From: Reichenbachiella versicolor
Lineage (GTDB): Bacteria; Bacteroidota; Bacteroidia; Cytophagales; Cyclobacteriaceae
Length of the DNA: 64,000 nt
NCBI RefSeq assembly: GCF_003171675.1
Contig: NZ_QFZQ01000005.1
Coordinates: 186,001 to 250,000, forward strand
Reading direction: 5' to 3'
Part shown: positions 30,016 through 39,578 of the stretch, piece after piece
How the letters are laid out: each line of letters opens with the position of its first letter
Position numbering within the stretch: position 1 is the first letter of the stretch
The notes under the pieces: model-generated
What the model saw: only the letters and a program-made list of their open reading frames with translations
What the model was told of the DNA's origin: nothing
Database searches by the model: none
Translations under genes and position numbers: made by a program

Positions 30016-32949
30016 ATGCCAAGATTCATCATCGCTTTCTTACTCACCTCCCTACCCTTATTGGTTTTTTCGCAGCAAGGAGACCTTTTTCTTACTCACC
30101 ACAATCTCGATATTCCGGGGCTAGACAATACTAATTTCCAAATCATTACCAACAATCACGGACAGCTTTGTATTGCTAATAGATCTGGTATACTACAATA
30201 TGATGGAACACACTGGGACTACATATCTACTCCTAGCGCAGCTGTTTCGATAGCATTTGATGACGAAGACAATTTATATGTAGGGTGTGTAGGAGATTTT
30301 GGTATCATCGATTTCCAAGACAATCAATACAAGTTTGTTTCATTGAATCCTAATAAGAAAGATGATGGAATTTATTTCCAAACTGTATTCATGGATACTT
30401 GTGTGTTTTTCATGAGTGAAGAAAATATCATTAGATACAATTTAGCTCACAAACGAAGCAGTATCTCGGTACTCGATAATATGGAAGAGTTTTATACAAA
30501 GGTCTTCGCTATTGACAGTACAATCTTAGTACAGACCAATGATAGTCTATATCAATACAAAAATGACTCCCTTCTAGCTTTTGATTGGAATCAACCGAAA
30601 GATGCTAAATTCATCTTCTTCAATAAACACCCTACTGAAAATAAGTACGTCTGTGGTACTACGGATAACAAAACATACATATATCGGGAGGGGAAATTCT
30701 ATCAATGTAGAATCTCAAAATTCCTGTCTGAAAGTGAGTCTTTTGTGGACAATGGTATGTGGGTAGATGAGAGGTACTTTGCACTGAGTACACTGGAGAA
30801 CGGAGTAATCCTCTATGATAATAAACGTTCTCGCATCGTTGAAGTCATTAACCAAAGTAAAGGTCTACCCGACAATGAGGTAAGAGCCATAGGAGTTGAC
30901 AAAGAAGAAGGCCTTTGGATATCTCATGAGTTTGGACTTTCCAGAATGGAAATTGATATTCCCTTTAGAAGCTTTACTAACTTTCAAGGGCTTCATGGAA
31001 ACCTATACGAAGCCTATTTCCACAAGAAGAATCTATATGTGGCTACTAGTGAAGGAGTATTCCATCTCATAAGACAGAAGAGATATAAGAACATCGTTTA
31101 CTACTCAGAGTTCAAAAACAAAAATTTCCAAGAGTATGAACCTGAGGAACCTGAAGCAGAAATAGAGGGAGCTCTTGATGAAGAAGTAGTAATCGAAACT
31201 GAGTATCAATCTATACCTGTATCGAAGCGCTTACCAAAAACTGAAATTAAAAAGAGCTCTAACCCTGAAGGTGCAAGCGAGTCAAATACAACTACTCCTA
31301 ACAAAAAGAGTTTCTTCTCTAGATTAAGTAGTTTCTTCTCAGGTAGTGATGATTCATCTGAAGAAGTTCAAACTATAAAAATTGATACCGCAGCACTCAT
31401 CAGAAAGCACAAAAGGTCTAAAAAATCTTCCGAAACTATATACGAGCCTCAAGAGAGAATCACAATCACGGCTAAAAATAAAAAATATCGTCGTGTAAAG
31501 AGACAGTACTTAGATAGTAGATACTATTTCAAACATGTAGATGGCATCCATGCTAAAACTGAAAAATTCTTTGTCTATCAAGGAAACCTTTATGCAGCTG
31601 GAACAAATGGAGTCTATGAAATCAAAAATGACAAAGCAGAACTTGTAATCCACGAACCGGTTCGATTCATTACGCCTGAGAAAAAACATGATAAACTAAT
31701 TGTTGGTAACCTTTACAACGAAGTAAAGATCTATCATAAAGAAGGTAATATCTGGGAAGAAACAGAAAACCTAAACATGCACGGTGACCTTGTAATGACT
31801 GCATTCAACGATCAAAGTGGCAGAACTTGGTTTGTAACTCCTACTGCACTAATTGAGTTTGATGATATTACAGTAGATCACTTCGAATACAAACTATTCA
31901 AGTATAAAAACCAGTTTATCGATAAAACTAAACTGGCATATGTTGACAGCATTCTATATCTAATCAATTCTGAAGGTTACTTTTATCTTGATCCTGAAGA
32001 GCAAATTATCAAAGAGGATACTGCTATTTTAAACCAAATTGGAAAGCCTATTCGTCACCTTCAACAACGTGATGGAGTAGTGTGGATTAATAATGGTCAA
32101 AACTGGTTTAAGATTGATCATGATCGTACGATAGAAGAAATGGATGTTTTCGGGCTATTCCCTAACATGACTTACATTTCTAAGTACGGTTCAAGACATT
32201 GGTTAATTGATGATTCCAAGGAAGTATTACAATTCGATAAGGCTATTCTTGACAGTCTTCATACCAAGAGTAAAATGTTCTTTAGAAAAGTCAGTAGTAA
32301 TAAGGGAGATGTTAAACTCTCTGAAACTATGTACTTCGACTTTGATGAAAATTCTATCGATTTTGAGCTGTCCAAGCCTGATTACAGAGGAATCTTAAGT
32401 CCAGTATATAGATACAAACTAAGTGGAGCTAATGAATCTTGGTCAGAGTGGAGTCACAAGTACCATATTATGTTTAACTACTTACCTCCGGGACATTACA
32501 CACTATTAGTACAAGCACATGATTCGTTCGACAATTTAGAAGAGTCAAAACCTATCCACATTATTATCAGGCCTCCATTCTGGCAGACACTGTGGTTTTA
32601 CGGTTTACAAATCTTATTCATGACCAGTTTGGTAGTTGCCTCAGCCTTTATGAATAGGAAGGCTCAAACTAAATACGTCATAGTAACTGAGGCACTTACT
32701 ATCATTACTCTTGTGATGATCATTGAATTCCTTCAAACGGTTGCAGGAAACTATCTGGACATACAGAGTTCTCCAGTAGTTGATTTTGGTATTGATGTAA
32801 TTATTGCACTTTGTGTATTCCCATTAGAGCAATTATTGAAGAAATACTTAAAAGCTGATGGTACGGGAGACGGTGTAGCCGGTAAAGGTCTATTGGATAT
32901 TCTGAAATTGACTGAGCCTATTAAAAGGCTAACCAAGAAGGATCTTTAA
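30016..32949 (+). CDS. Two-component-propeller/Y_Y_Y membrane protein without kinase
   Basis: About 977 residues, starting MPRFIIAFLLTSLPLLVFSQQ (signal peptide). The frame could extend to 29836 but the signal sequence argues for this start. Repeated blades of a two-component-regulator propeller occupy most of it (for example GLWISHEFGLSRME, TWFVTPTALIEFD). The propeller is interrupted at about 380-480 by a charged Glu/Lys/Ser linker that is unusual. A Y_Y_Y domain (YRYKLSGANESWSEWS) is followed by three hydrophobic segments near the C-terminus. No histidine kinase or HTH output follows, so it is a sensor-like membrane protein of unknown partner. Confidence 0.8.
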   Translation: MPRFIIAFLLTSLPLLVFSQQGDLFLTHHNLDIPGLDNTNFQIITNNHGQLCIANRSGILQYDGTHWDYISTPSAAVSIAFDDEDNLYVGCVGDFGIIDFQDNQYKFVSLNPNKKDDGIYFQTVFMDTCVFFMSEENIIRYNLAHKRSSISVLDNMEEFYTKVFAIDSTILVQTNDSLYQYKNDSLLAFDWNQPKDAKFIFFNKHPTENKYVCGTTDNKTYIYREGKFYQCRISKFLSESESFVDNGMWVDERYFALSTLENGVILYDNKRSRIVEVINQSKGLPDNEVRAIGVDKEEGLWISHEFGLSRMEIDIPFRSFTNFQGLHGNLYEAYFHKKNLYVATSEGVFHLIRQKRYKNIVYYSEFKNKNFQEYEPEEPEAEIEGALDEEVVIETEYQSIPVSKRLPKTEIKKSSNPEGASESNTTTPNKKSFFSRLSSFFSGSDDSSEEVQTIKIDTAALIRKHKRSKKSSETIYEPQERITITAKNKKYRRVKRQYLDSRYYFKHVDGIHAKTEKFFVYQGNLYAAGTNGVYEIKNDKAELVIHEPVRFITPEKKHDKLIVGNLYNEVKIYHKEGNIWEETENLNMHGDLVMTAFNDQSGRTWFVTPTALIEFDDITVDHFEYKLFKYKNQFIDKTKLAYVDSILYLINSEGYFYLDPEEQIIKEDTAILNQIGKPIRHLQQRDGVVWINNGQNWFKIDHDRTIEEMDVFGLFPNMTYISKYGSRHWLIDDSKEVLQFDKAILDSLHTKSKMFFRKVSSNKGDVKLSETMYFDFDENSIDFELSKPDYRGILSPVYRYKLSGANESWSEWSHKYHIMFNYLPPGHYTLLVQAHDSFDNLEESKPIHIIIRPPFWQTLWFYGLQILFMTSLVVASAFMNRKAQTKYVIVTEALTIITLVMIIEFLQTVAGNYLDIQSSPVVDFGIDVIIALCVFPLEQLLKKYLKADGTGDGVAGKGLLDILKLTEPIKRLTKKDL

Positions 32950-32975
32950 ACCTTTTTATTGAACCAAATGTAAAC

Positions 32976-33911
32976 ATGTCATCCGATTTCAAACTATCTA
33001 TAATCGTCCCCTTCTTCAATGAAGAATCCATCATTCAGGACTTTGTAGATAGTTTGGTTTCATTACTACTAATTCATAAGTATGATTATGAATTACTTCT
33101 TATAGACGATGGGAGCAATGATCACACTCTTGAAAAGATTTATAAGATTTGTTTAGAGAACGAAAGAATCAAATACCTTTCGTTCTCTAGAAATTTTGGG
33201 CATCAAGCTGCCCTCAAAGCAGGCTTAGACCACTCAATAGGAGACTGTGTATTATCAATGGATGGTGATTTGGAGCATCCAATAGAACTAATACCAGCCA
33301 TGATCTCCAAATGGCAAGATGGCTTCGAGGTGGTAAATACCTTACGAAAAGAGCATTCGAGCTTAGGGCTGTTCAAGCGATTATCTTCAAAACTCTTTTA
33401 CAGCTTGATGAACTTTTTATCTGATATTGAGCTCAAAGAAGGAAGTGCAGATTTTCGGTTACTAGATAGAAAAGTGGTCAATGTTACCAAAAGCCTTCCC
33501 GAAACTCCTCTTTTCATACGAGGAATGGTCAGTTGGTTAGGGTTCAAGCAGACAGAGATTTCTTATGAACAAGGTTTGCGAACAGCAGGTGATTCTAAAT
33601 TTACCAAAAGGAAAATGGTGAATTTTTCCATATCTGGTATCAGTAGCTTTTCAATTAAGCCGTTAAGACTATCCTTGGTAATAGGCTTGGTAATAGCATC
33701 TTTATCCATGCTCTATGGTTGTTATGCGGTATATATCAAAATATTTACGGATACCTCAGTAGATGGCTGGGCGTCATTACTAGCTACAGTATCTTTTTTA
33801 GGAGGTATACAAATGCTAATGTTTGGATTGCTTGGAGAATATTTAGGAAGGCTTTTCATTAGCTCTAAAAACCGACCTAGTTATGTAATCAGGGAAACTA
33901 ACCTAAACTAA
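32976..33911 (+). CDS. GtrB-like family 2 glycosyltransferase
   Basis: This 311-residue protein has an N-terminal GT-A domain (LSIIVPFFNEES, DDGSNDHT, SMDGDLEHP as the DxD region, RNFGHQAALKAGLDHSIGD) and two C-terminal transmembrane helices. The pattern is that of GtrB/DPM1-type enzymes that transfer a sugar from a nucleotide donor to a polyprenyl phosphate. It is followed after 2 nt by a GtrII-like membrane protein, so together they probably decorate a glycan. No GtrA flippase is seen. Confidence 0.9.
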   Translation: MSSDFKLSIIVPFFNEESIIQDFVDSLVSLLLIHKYDYELLLIDDGSNDHTLEKIYKICLENERIKYLSFSRNFGHQAALKAGLDHSIGDCVLSMDGDLEHPIELIPAMISKWQDGFEVVNTLRKEHSSLGLFKRLSSKLFYSLMNFLSDIELKEGSADFRLLDRKVVNVTKSLPETPLFIRGMVSWLGFKQTEISYEQGLRTAGDSKFTKRKMVNFSISGISSFSIKPLRLSLVIGLVIASLSMLYGCYAVYIKIFTDTSVDGWASLLATVSFLGGIQMLMFGLLGEYLGRLFISSKNRPSYVIRETNLN

Positions 33912-33913
33912 GT

Positions 33914-35719
33914 TTGACAGACTCTACGCAAAAGCATATAAACCATCGAAGCCAAGTTTTAGGACTTGGTATTTCGTTATTTGTATTAGCAGGAATAGCA
34001 CTATTAGGATATATTATTTTTACTCCAGAGTATGTCACTAAATATTTATCTCTAGATGGTAATATTCCTTCTAGTAAGTTAACCGCATTAACCAATATAA
34101 GGTTAATCACTCTAATATTTGGGTTGCTTTTCTTAATTCTAGGACTTTCTACCTCCTTACTGCTATTAACCAAGGAGCAATTACTCAAGACAATATATAA
34201 CAAATACTTAAGTGAGTTGTTTAGTTTCAACCTAGAGAACAACATTAAAAATGTATTCCATTCACTATCTTCTAGGGACAGGAGCGTTTTAGGTATCAAT
34301 ATCATAATAGGGATCTTTTGTCACGGTTTTTTACTGACTAATATTATTATCAACTGGGATGGAGCTCTTAATTTAAATTATTCAAATATTGCGCATATTC
34401 CGTCAGGGCGATGGTTTACAGCTTTATTGGGAACCATCAGTGAGAGTACTATTCTCCCTTTTCCTTTCGTAGCGATTAGTATTATCCTTCTAGCAATATC
34501 AGGATGGATGCTTAGCAAAATATTAGGAGCAAGGTCCACTCTTGGTCAACTTTTAGTTTCTGCAGTTCTAATTTGCTACCCAGGGTATGCAGTGGGTATG
34601 TCGTATACATGGGTATGCTATATTTATCCTCTGGCGACTGTCTTGGCGCTTTCTTCTATCTTTCTTGCTCAGAAAGAATCTGTCAAATCCATGATCGGAG
34701 CTTTGATCTTGTTCACATTGATGTTAGGTACTTATCAGGGACTAATTTCTTTTGCTACTTCAGTCATTCTTGTACTTACCATCCAAAATGTATCAACAAA
34801 TAGTCCTTTCAATATTAAAAGATATGCGATACTGATCGTCGGAGGATCCGTATTTTACAAGCTTATTACAAACGTGATCCTTTGGGTACTTAATTTAGAG
34901 TATACCCAATACCTCCACGCCGATGAAATCAATACTCAATACATTCTAGAACATTCCGTTAAAAATTTTCTACTGACTTACAGTACCATCAAACATTTCT
35001 TCTCAGGTCTATATGTTTCTATTCCTGGATACCTATTTCTTGGAATTGCAGCATTATTCTGTATATCGATATTAATTCTTTTATTTCGCTCCTCTACCAC
35101 GCTTACTATTAGTAAGAAACTCGTAATAATTGGATTAGTACTAGTCGCTCCTCCTTTAGTATTTGCCACTAAATTCTTAAATACAGATATCTATACACTT
35201 CTGACCTTTGGTACTGTGCCTGTATTTGCTGGATTGCTTCTCTTCATTATTCGTCAACACATTAGCGTTCTATCAAGCTTAGGATATGTGATAGGGATAG
35301 TTATTCTGATAGGCTTTATTAATAGAAGCAATATTATCCACCTAAAAAATCACCTTTGGACTGAAACGACTTTAAGAATAGCAAGTGATATATCTGTCAA
35401 AATTGCTTCATTAGAAGCATATCGTCCAGAATTTAAACTAGTAAGGATAGGTAACTTATCAAGTAAACGCTTCCCTCATAACCAACTATCTCCATTTGAT
35501 GAAAATGCGCTAACAATGATCACAGCTTCAGGAATGGGTACATATGGAGAGGCTCATACACTGAATGGCGTTATGAATTACCTTGGTTTCAATTACCCTG
35601 TAGTATCTGAAGATGATCTACCGACTACAGTCATAGAAAGGGTAAAAAAAATGCCTTCTTACCCAGAAGAAGGCTCTATAAATGTCTTAGATGAATATGT
35701 AATCGTCAAGTTCGATTAG
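33914..35719 (+). CDS. GtrII-like glucosyltransferase membrane protein
   Basis: This 601-residue protein has about a dozen membrane segments and a C-terminal globular tail. It starts with TTG (33914), 2 nt after the preceding stop, so translation is coupled; no better ATG is seen nearby. NIAHIPSGRWFTALLG and the layout of extracytoplasmic loops resemble GtrII glucosyl transferase proteins that move a sugar from polyprenyl phosphate to a surface polysaccharide. Its end overlaps the convergent DoxX gene by 4 bp. Confidence 0.75.
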   Translation: MTDSTQKHINHRSQVLGLGISLFVLAGIALLGYIIFTPEYVTKYLSLDGNIPSSKLTALTNIRLITLIFGLLFLILGLSTSLLLLTKEQLLKTIYNKYLSELFSFNLENNIKNVFHSLSSRDRSVLGINIIIGIFCHGFLLTNIIINWDGALNLNYSNIAHIPSGRWFTALLGTISESTILPFPFVAISIILLAISGWMLSKILGARSTLGQLLVSAVLICYPGYAVGMSYTWVCYIYPLATVLALSSIFLAQKESVKSMIGALILFTLMLGTYQGLISFATSVILVLTIQNVSTNSPFNIKRYAILIVGGSVFYKLITNVILWVLNLEYTQYLHADEINTQYILEHSVKNFLLTYSTIKHFFSGLYVSIPGYLFLGIAALFCISILILLFRSSTTLTISKKLVIIGLVLVAPPLVFATKFLNTDIYTLLTFGTVPVFAGLLLFIIRQHISVLSSLGYVIGIVILIGFINRSNIIHLKNHLWTETTLRIASDISVKIASLEAYRPEFKLVRIGNLSSKRFPHNQLSPFDENALTMITASGMGTYGEAHTLNGVMNYLGFNYPVVSEDDLPTTVIERVKKMPSYPEEGSINVLDEYVIVKFD

Positions 35720-36078
35720 GAACGGTCGATACTGTGTTTTCCTCCGCCTAATAAAGCTATCGCAATGAAACCGAACAAATAGAGTAGAGCTAGCTCTTTC
35801 TTGGCTAAAGCATCTCCTGCATGAACTACGAAAGTTGCCACAGTCATCGTTGCTATCACTGGAAGAGCAGAATACTTAGTCTTGTATCCTACAATTACCA
35901 ATACCGGACAAATCAACTCTCCAATCACTGCTAATATCAATGAAGGTACTTCACCGATCCCAATAGGATCAAGAAAACTCATCTTCCCCTCTACTAGCTT
36001 CATCAACTTTGGATATCCATGAGTAAGCATCATCACTGAAAAAGATACTCTCAATAATAACAGACCTATATGATTCAT
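35716..36078 (-). CDS. DoxX family membrane protein
   Basis: This 120-residue four-helix membrane protein has LLRVSFSVMMLTHGYPKLMKL near the start, then LILAVIGELICPVLVIVGYKTKYSALPVI, both typical of DoxX/DoxD. The family is linked to redox or detoxification at the membrane; no role is defined here. It is convergent with the GtrII gene. Confidence 0.85.
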   Translation of the reverse strand: MNHIGLLLLRVSFSVMMLTHGYPKLMKLVEGKMSFLDPIGIGEVPSLILAVIGELICPVLVIVGYKTKYSALPVIATMTVATFVVHAGDALAKKELALLYLFGFIAIALLGGGKHSIDRS

Positions 36079-36268
36079 TCGTTTTTGGTTTAATCTTGGA
36101 GCAATAGCCCAATGTGTTTAATTCGCCGACCCTTTAGTCGAGTTTAAAAAAATTCCCGAAGCACCTCGTCCTATTGGAACAAGTATCTTCTTCGTAAAGC
36201 TTGTAAAACTATGAAAAAAGCCCAAAAACTAATTGATTCAGGCTATTGTTATCCTGTTCAAACATCAT

Positions 36269-37615
36269 TTACAACAACTCATTAGCAAGATTCGCTAGCT
36301 CTGACCTTTCTCCTTTCTCTAAGGTAATGTGCGCAAATAGTTCCTGACCTTGAAGTCTATCTACTAAGTACGACAAGCCATTACTTTGTGAGTCTAGATA
36401 TGGAGTATCGATCTGATTAATATCTCCGGTAAAGACAATCTTACAATTTTCTCCGGCACGAGTGATGATGGTTTTCACTTCATGTGGCGTCAAATTTTGA
36501 GCTTCATCGACTATGAAGTAGATATTGGACAAACTACGCCCTCTAATATATGCTAAGGGAGTAATCAAGAGTTTCTCTTGATTGACCATCTCCGTAAGGC
36601 GAGTATATTCTTTATCTGTCTCTTTGTATTGGTTTTGAATGAACTTCAAATTGTCCCAAAGTGGCTCCATATATGGATTCAATTTGGACTTGATATCCCC
36701 AGGCAAATACCCAATATCTTTATTACTCAAAGGAACTATGGGTCTTGCAATGAATATCTGTTTGAAATTACGTCGTTGTTCCAAAGCAGAAGCCAAAGCC
36801 ATCAATGTTTTCCCTGTGCCTGCAACTCCTGTGATGGCTAGAAGCTTCACATCTGTATTCATCATCGCATGAATTGCAAAAGCTTGCTCTGCGTTCTTTG
36901 GTTTAATACCGTAGACAGACCTCTTCTCTACATGTCCGACATTTTTCTCAATAGGGTTGTAGTAAGCAAGAGCGGAATTCTTGGAGCTTTTAAGAATGTA
37001 ATAATTGTTATTCACTGGCTCCTGCTTGCCAAGTGCTCTCTTAGTAGTAACAGCACCAATCTTGTATAAATCATCAATGGCAGCAGCTGATACTTTTCCT
37101 ACTTCACTTTTGCCAAGCGAAGACATCGTGTCTACATTCTTGATCTTGCCTGTCTCATAATCCTCAGCAGTGAGGTCAAGGGATTTTGCTTTGAGGCGAA
37201 GGTTAATATCCTTGGATACAAGAATTACCTTCTTGCCTTTTTCTTCCTTCTTTAGTTTGAGCGCTGCATTTAGGATCTTATGATCATTCTTATGATCACT
37301 GAAAATATGCTCAGCGTCTAGATCCGGCTCTGTTTTAGAATGGAGTAATACTTTTAACTTCCCTTTGGTATTTCCATTGAGAGGAATCCAATCTTGCAAT
37401 AGATGTTCTTTTGCTAATCCATCTAAAAGCCTTGCAAACTCTCGGGCCTCAAAGTTGATGGTATCGTTTCCTTTTTTGAAATTATCAAGCTCTTCTAGGA
37501 CTGTGATAGGTATCGCGACGTCATGTTCTGCAAAATTCATGATGGAGTCGTGAGCGTGAAGAATAACCGATGTATCTAGTACAAAGATCTTCTTAGAGGA
37601 AGCTTTTTTCGCCAT
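36269..37615 (-). CDS. PIN-domain and PhoH-like ATPase fusion
   Basis: This 448-residue protein begins with a PIN RNase domain (KIFVLDTSVILH, Asp14; EELDNF; RAKSL), followed by a linker (about 150-240) and a PhoH/RecD-like ATPase domain with Walker A GVAGTGKT (263-270), FIVDEAQNL (Walker B) and FTGDINQID. It is the YlaK-type protein found widely in bacteria and thought to be an RNA-acting helicase-nuclease. It stands alone on the minus strand. Confidence 0.92.
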   Translation of the reverse strand: MAKKASSKKIFVLDTSVILHAHDSIMNFAEHDVAIPITVLEELDNFKKGNDTINFEAREFARLLDGLAKEHLLQDWIPLNGNTKGKLKVLLHSKTEPDLDAEHIFSDHKNDHKILNAALKLKKEEKGKKVILVSKDINLRLKAKSLDLTAEDYETGKIKNVDTMSSLGKSEVGKVSAAAIDDLYKIGAVTTKRALGKQEPVNNNYYILKSSKNSALAYYNPIEKNVGHVEKRSVYGIKPKNAEQAFAIHAMMNTDVKLLAITGVAGTGKTLMALASALEQRRNFKQIFIARPIVPLSNKDIGYLPGDIKSKLNPYMEPLWDNLKFIQNQYKETDKEYTRLTEMVNQEKLLITPLAYIRGRSLSNIYFIVDEAQNLTPHEVKTIITRAGENCKIVFTGDINQIDTPYLDSQSNGLSYLVDRLQGQELFAHITLEKGERSELANLANELL

Positions 37616-37730
37616 ATAATAGAGTGGTTTTTATTTTTAGTAATCTGTTTAAAAATGTGCTAAACTCCAACTCTTCTCCCACTGAAACGACACGGTTTTT
37701 TGTGGCTTTATCATACTGATAAATACCGTT

Positions 37731-39578
37731 TTATTTAATATTCAACCAATATTTACGGAGTCGTTCCTGTCTATCGGAGGAATTGTACCAGACTTCCAAT
37801 TTTGAAGACTTGGTCACTTTAGTGTCCACTGTTTTTGCCGATAGCCTTACTTTCCTCAGCTTCCCTTCTCTGTTCTTTCTAAAAACTACAGCATGGATTT
37901 TGTCCCCGACTCCATGTTTGTTTTTGAACTCTGTAAACTCTTCTTCATAGTTCTCAATATCAATCTTGACGCCATCAAACTTGTAAATGATATCACCTTC
38001 TTGATATCCCATCGCTTTACCAAATACATTCATATAATCAATGGAATTGATCACCAATAAATTGGTTTCCTCAGTCACTCCAAAACTGATATGACCTAAT
38101 GACAACTCTCGGATAACAGAACCAGGCTGGTATTCGAGCCCCACTTTTCTAAAAAATCTTTGGTAAGGGATAGGATTCGCTTGCTCTACATGTTCTTTAA
38201 AGAAATCTCTCACCTCAGGATAGGTCATCTCGCCTATTACATCAAAAAGCTCACCGTCTTCAAATGGTCGATTCTTACCATACTTGTCAGATAGCTGATT
38301 CATCATCTGTTGAACACCATATTGTCCGTCAGACAAATCCAATAATAGTATATCTAAACACATCCCTATTAAGGCTCCTTTAAAATAGACGTTGTTGTAT
38401 TGTCCGATATGTCTATCCAAACAATGAAGACTCAGTTCGGTAAAGGCCAATGAATCGACGTAGCGATAAGAGAATTGGATTTTATTATTGATTACTTCAA
38501 GGAATTGATCTATTGACATCTCTCCATATTTGACTTGTGTCAGTTGGGCGGCATACTCGGTCATACCTTCATACAACCATAGGTGTCTAGACATTTTTGG
38601 GTTGATAAAATCGAAATTGGCTATTTCTTTAGAATGAATATTGAGAGGTGTGACTATATGAAAAAACTCGTGTGCTGTGATGTCCTTGATAGACTGTCCA
38701 AGAAAAAAAAGGCTGGCTTGAGGAAGAACTAAAAGCGAACTATAGGAGTGCTCCAATGCTCCATATCCTCCAGACAATGTGGATGATGAAGGTAAATAGA
38801 CTAGTACTACATATTTGTCTACCGGTAACTTTCCACCCAAATATTCCTTTTGAGCATTCATCAGCGGTTTGATAAGCTCTGCTACATAACCTGAGCTCAA
38901 ACTGTTATCCGAAGAATGTACCGAAACCATTACTTCACAATTGTCTACATGAAAAGTAGTGGTATCCGGACGGCAGTACATGATCGGACTATCTACTAGC
39001 TCATGATAGCTAGAGGCCACAAACTGATCCTGTGTATCCGAATCAATGATTTTATTGAGGGCGGTAGTACCAAACATCTTAGCTTCATGGGCGATGTTCA
39101 GCTGAATTGGAATTGATTTCATCCCGTCTAGATATCCCACGAATCCAAATAGGTTCATCACAAAAGCATACTCTTCAATGGAAGTACCTGCTGGTTCAAA
39201 AATTATATTCTTAAGATGGGTATCGTAGGTATCATCTACCACATAGCTGATTTTGTGAAGCTGCTGCGCGGAGTGAATCAACCTTCTATTGACAGTCAGG
39301 GAGTCAATTTGAAGTTCATTACCTGCCTTATCAAAACATCTGAAATCACTGATAAACCGACCGAAATCATACACTTTGTATGTACCTGGGACGATTTTGG
39401 GAAATTGAAATTCAATACTAGACTGTGATACTTCTGGCACCAATACTTCTACGGCAAGTTGATCATTTGAGACTGTCGTCAGATCTATACGAACCTGATA
39501 GACAGATTGAGCTGATGAAATATTGCCTCCCAAATAAAAAATACAAATCAGTATGAATGGAGAAGCAAGTTTCATCAT
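37731..39578 (-). CDS. M61-family metallopeptidase (glycyl aminopeptidase-like)
   Basis: This 615-residue protein starts MMKLASPFILICIFYLGG (signal peptide). The zinc motif HEFFH is at 303-307, and WLYEGMTEYAAQ supplies the distal Glu. The C-terminal third holds a PDZ-like domain (GDIIYKFDGVKIDIEN). M61 enzymes are exported peptidases with a gluzincin fold. It overlaps the upstream M1 peptidase by 4 bp (ATGA) and is the third gene of a minus-strand operon. Confidence 0.9.
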   Translation of the reverse strand: MMKLASPFILICIFYLGGNISSAQSVYQVRIDLTTVSNDQLAVEVLVPEVSQSSIEFQFPKIVPGTYKVYDFGRFISDFRCFDKAGNELQIDSLTVNRRLIHSAQQLHKISYVVDDTYDTHLKNIIFEPAGTSIEEYAFVMNLFGFVGYLDGMKSIPIQLNIAHEAKMFGTTALNKIIDSDTQDQFVASSYHELVDSPIMYCRPDTTTFHVDNCEVMVSVHSSDNSLSSGYVAELIKPLMNAQKEYLGGKLPVDKYVVLVYLPSSSTLSGGYGALEHSYSSLLVLPQASLFFLGQSIKDITAHEFFHIVTPLNIHSKEIANFDFINPKMSRHLWLYEGMTEYAAQLTQVKYGEMSIDQFLEVINNKIQFSYRYVDSLAFTELSLHCLDRHIGQYNNVYFKGALIGMCLDILLLDLSDGQYGVQQMMNQLSDKYGKNRPFEDGELFDVIGEMTYPEVRDFFKEHVEQANPIPYQRFFRKVGLEYQPGSVIRELSLGHISFGVTEETNLLVINSIDYMNVFGKAMGYQEGDIIYKFDGVKIDIENYEEEFTEFKNKHGVGDKIHAVVFRKNREGKLRKVRLSAKTVDTKVTKSSKLEVWYNSSDRQERLRKYWLNIK

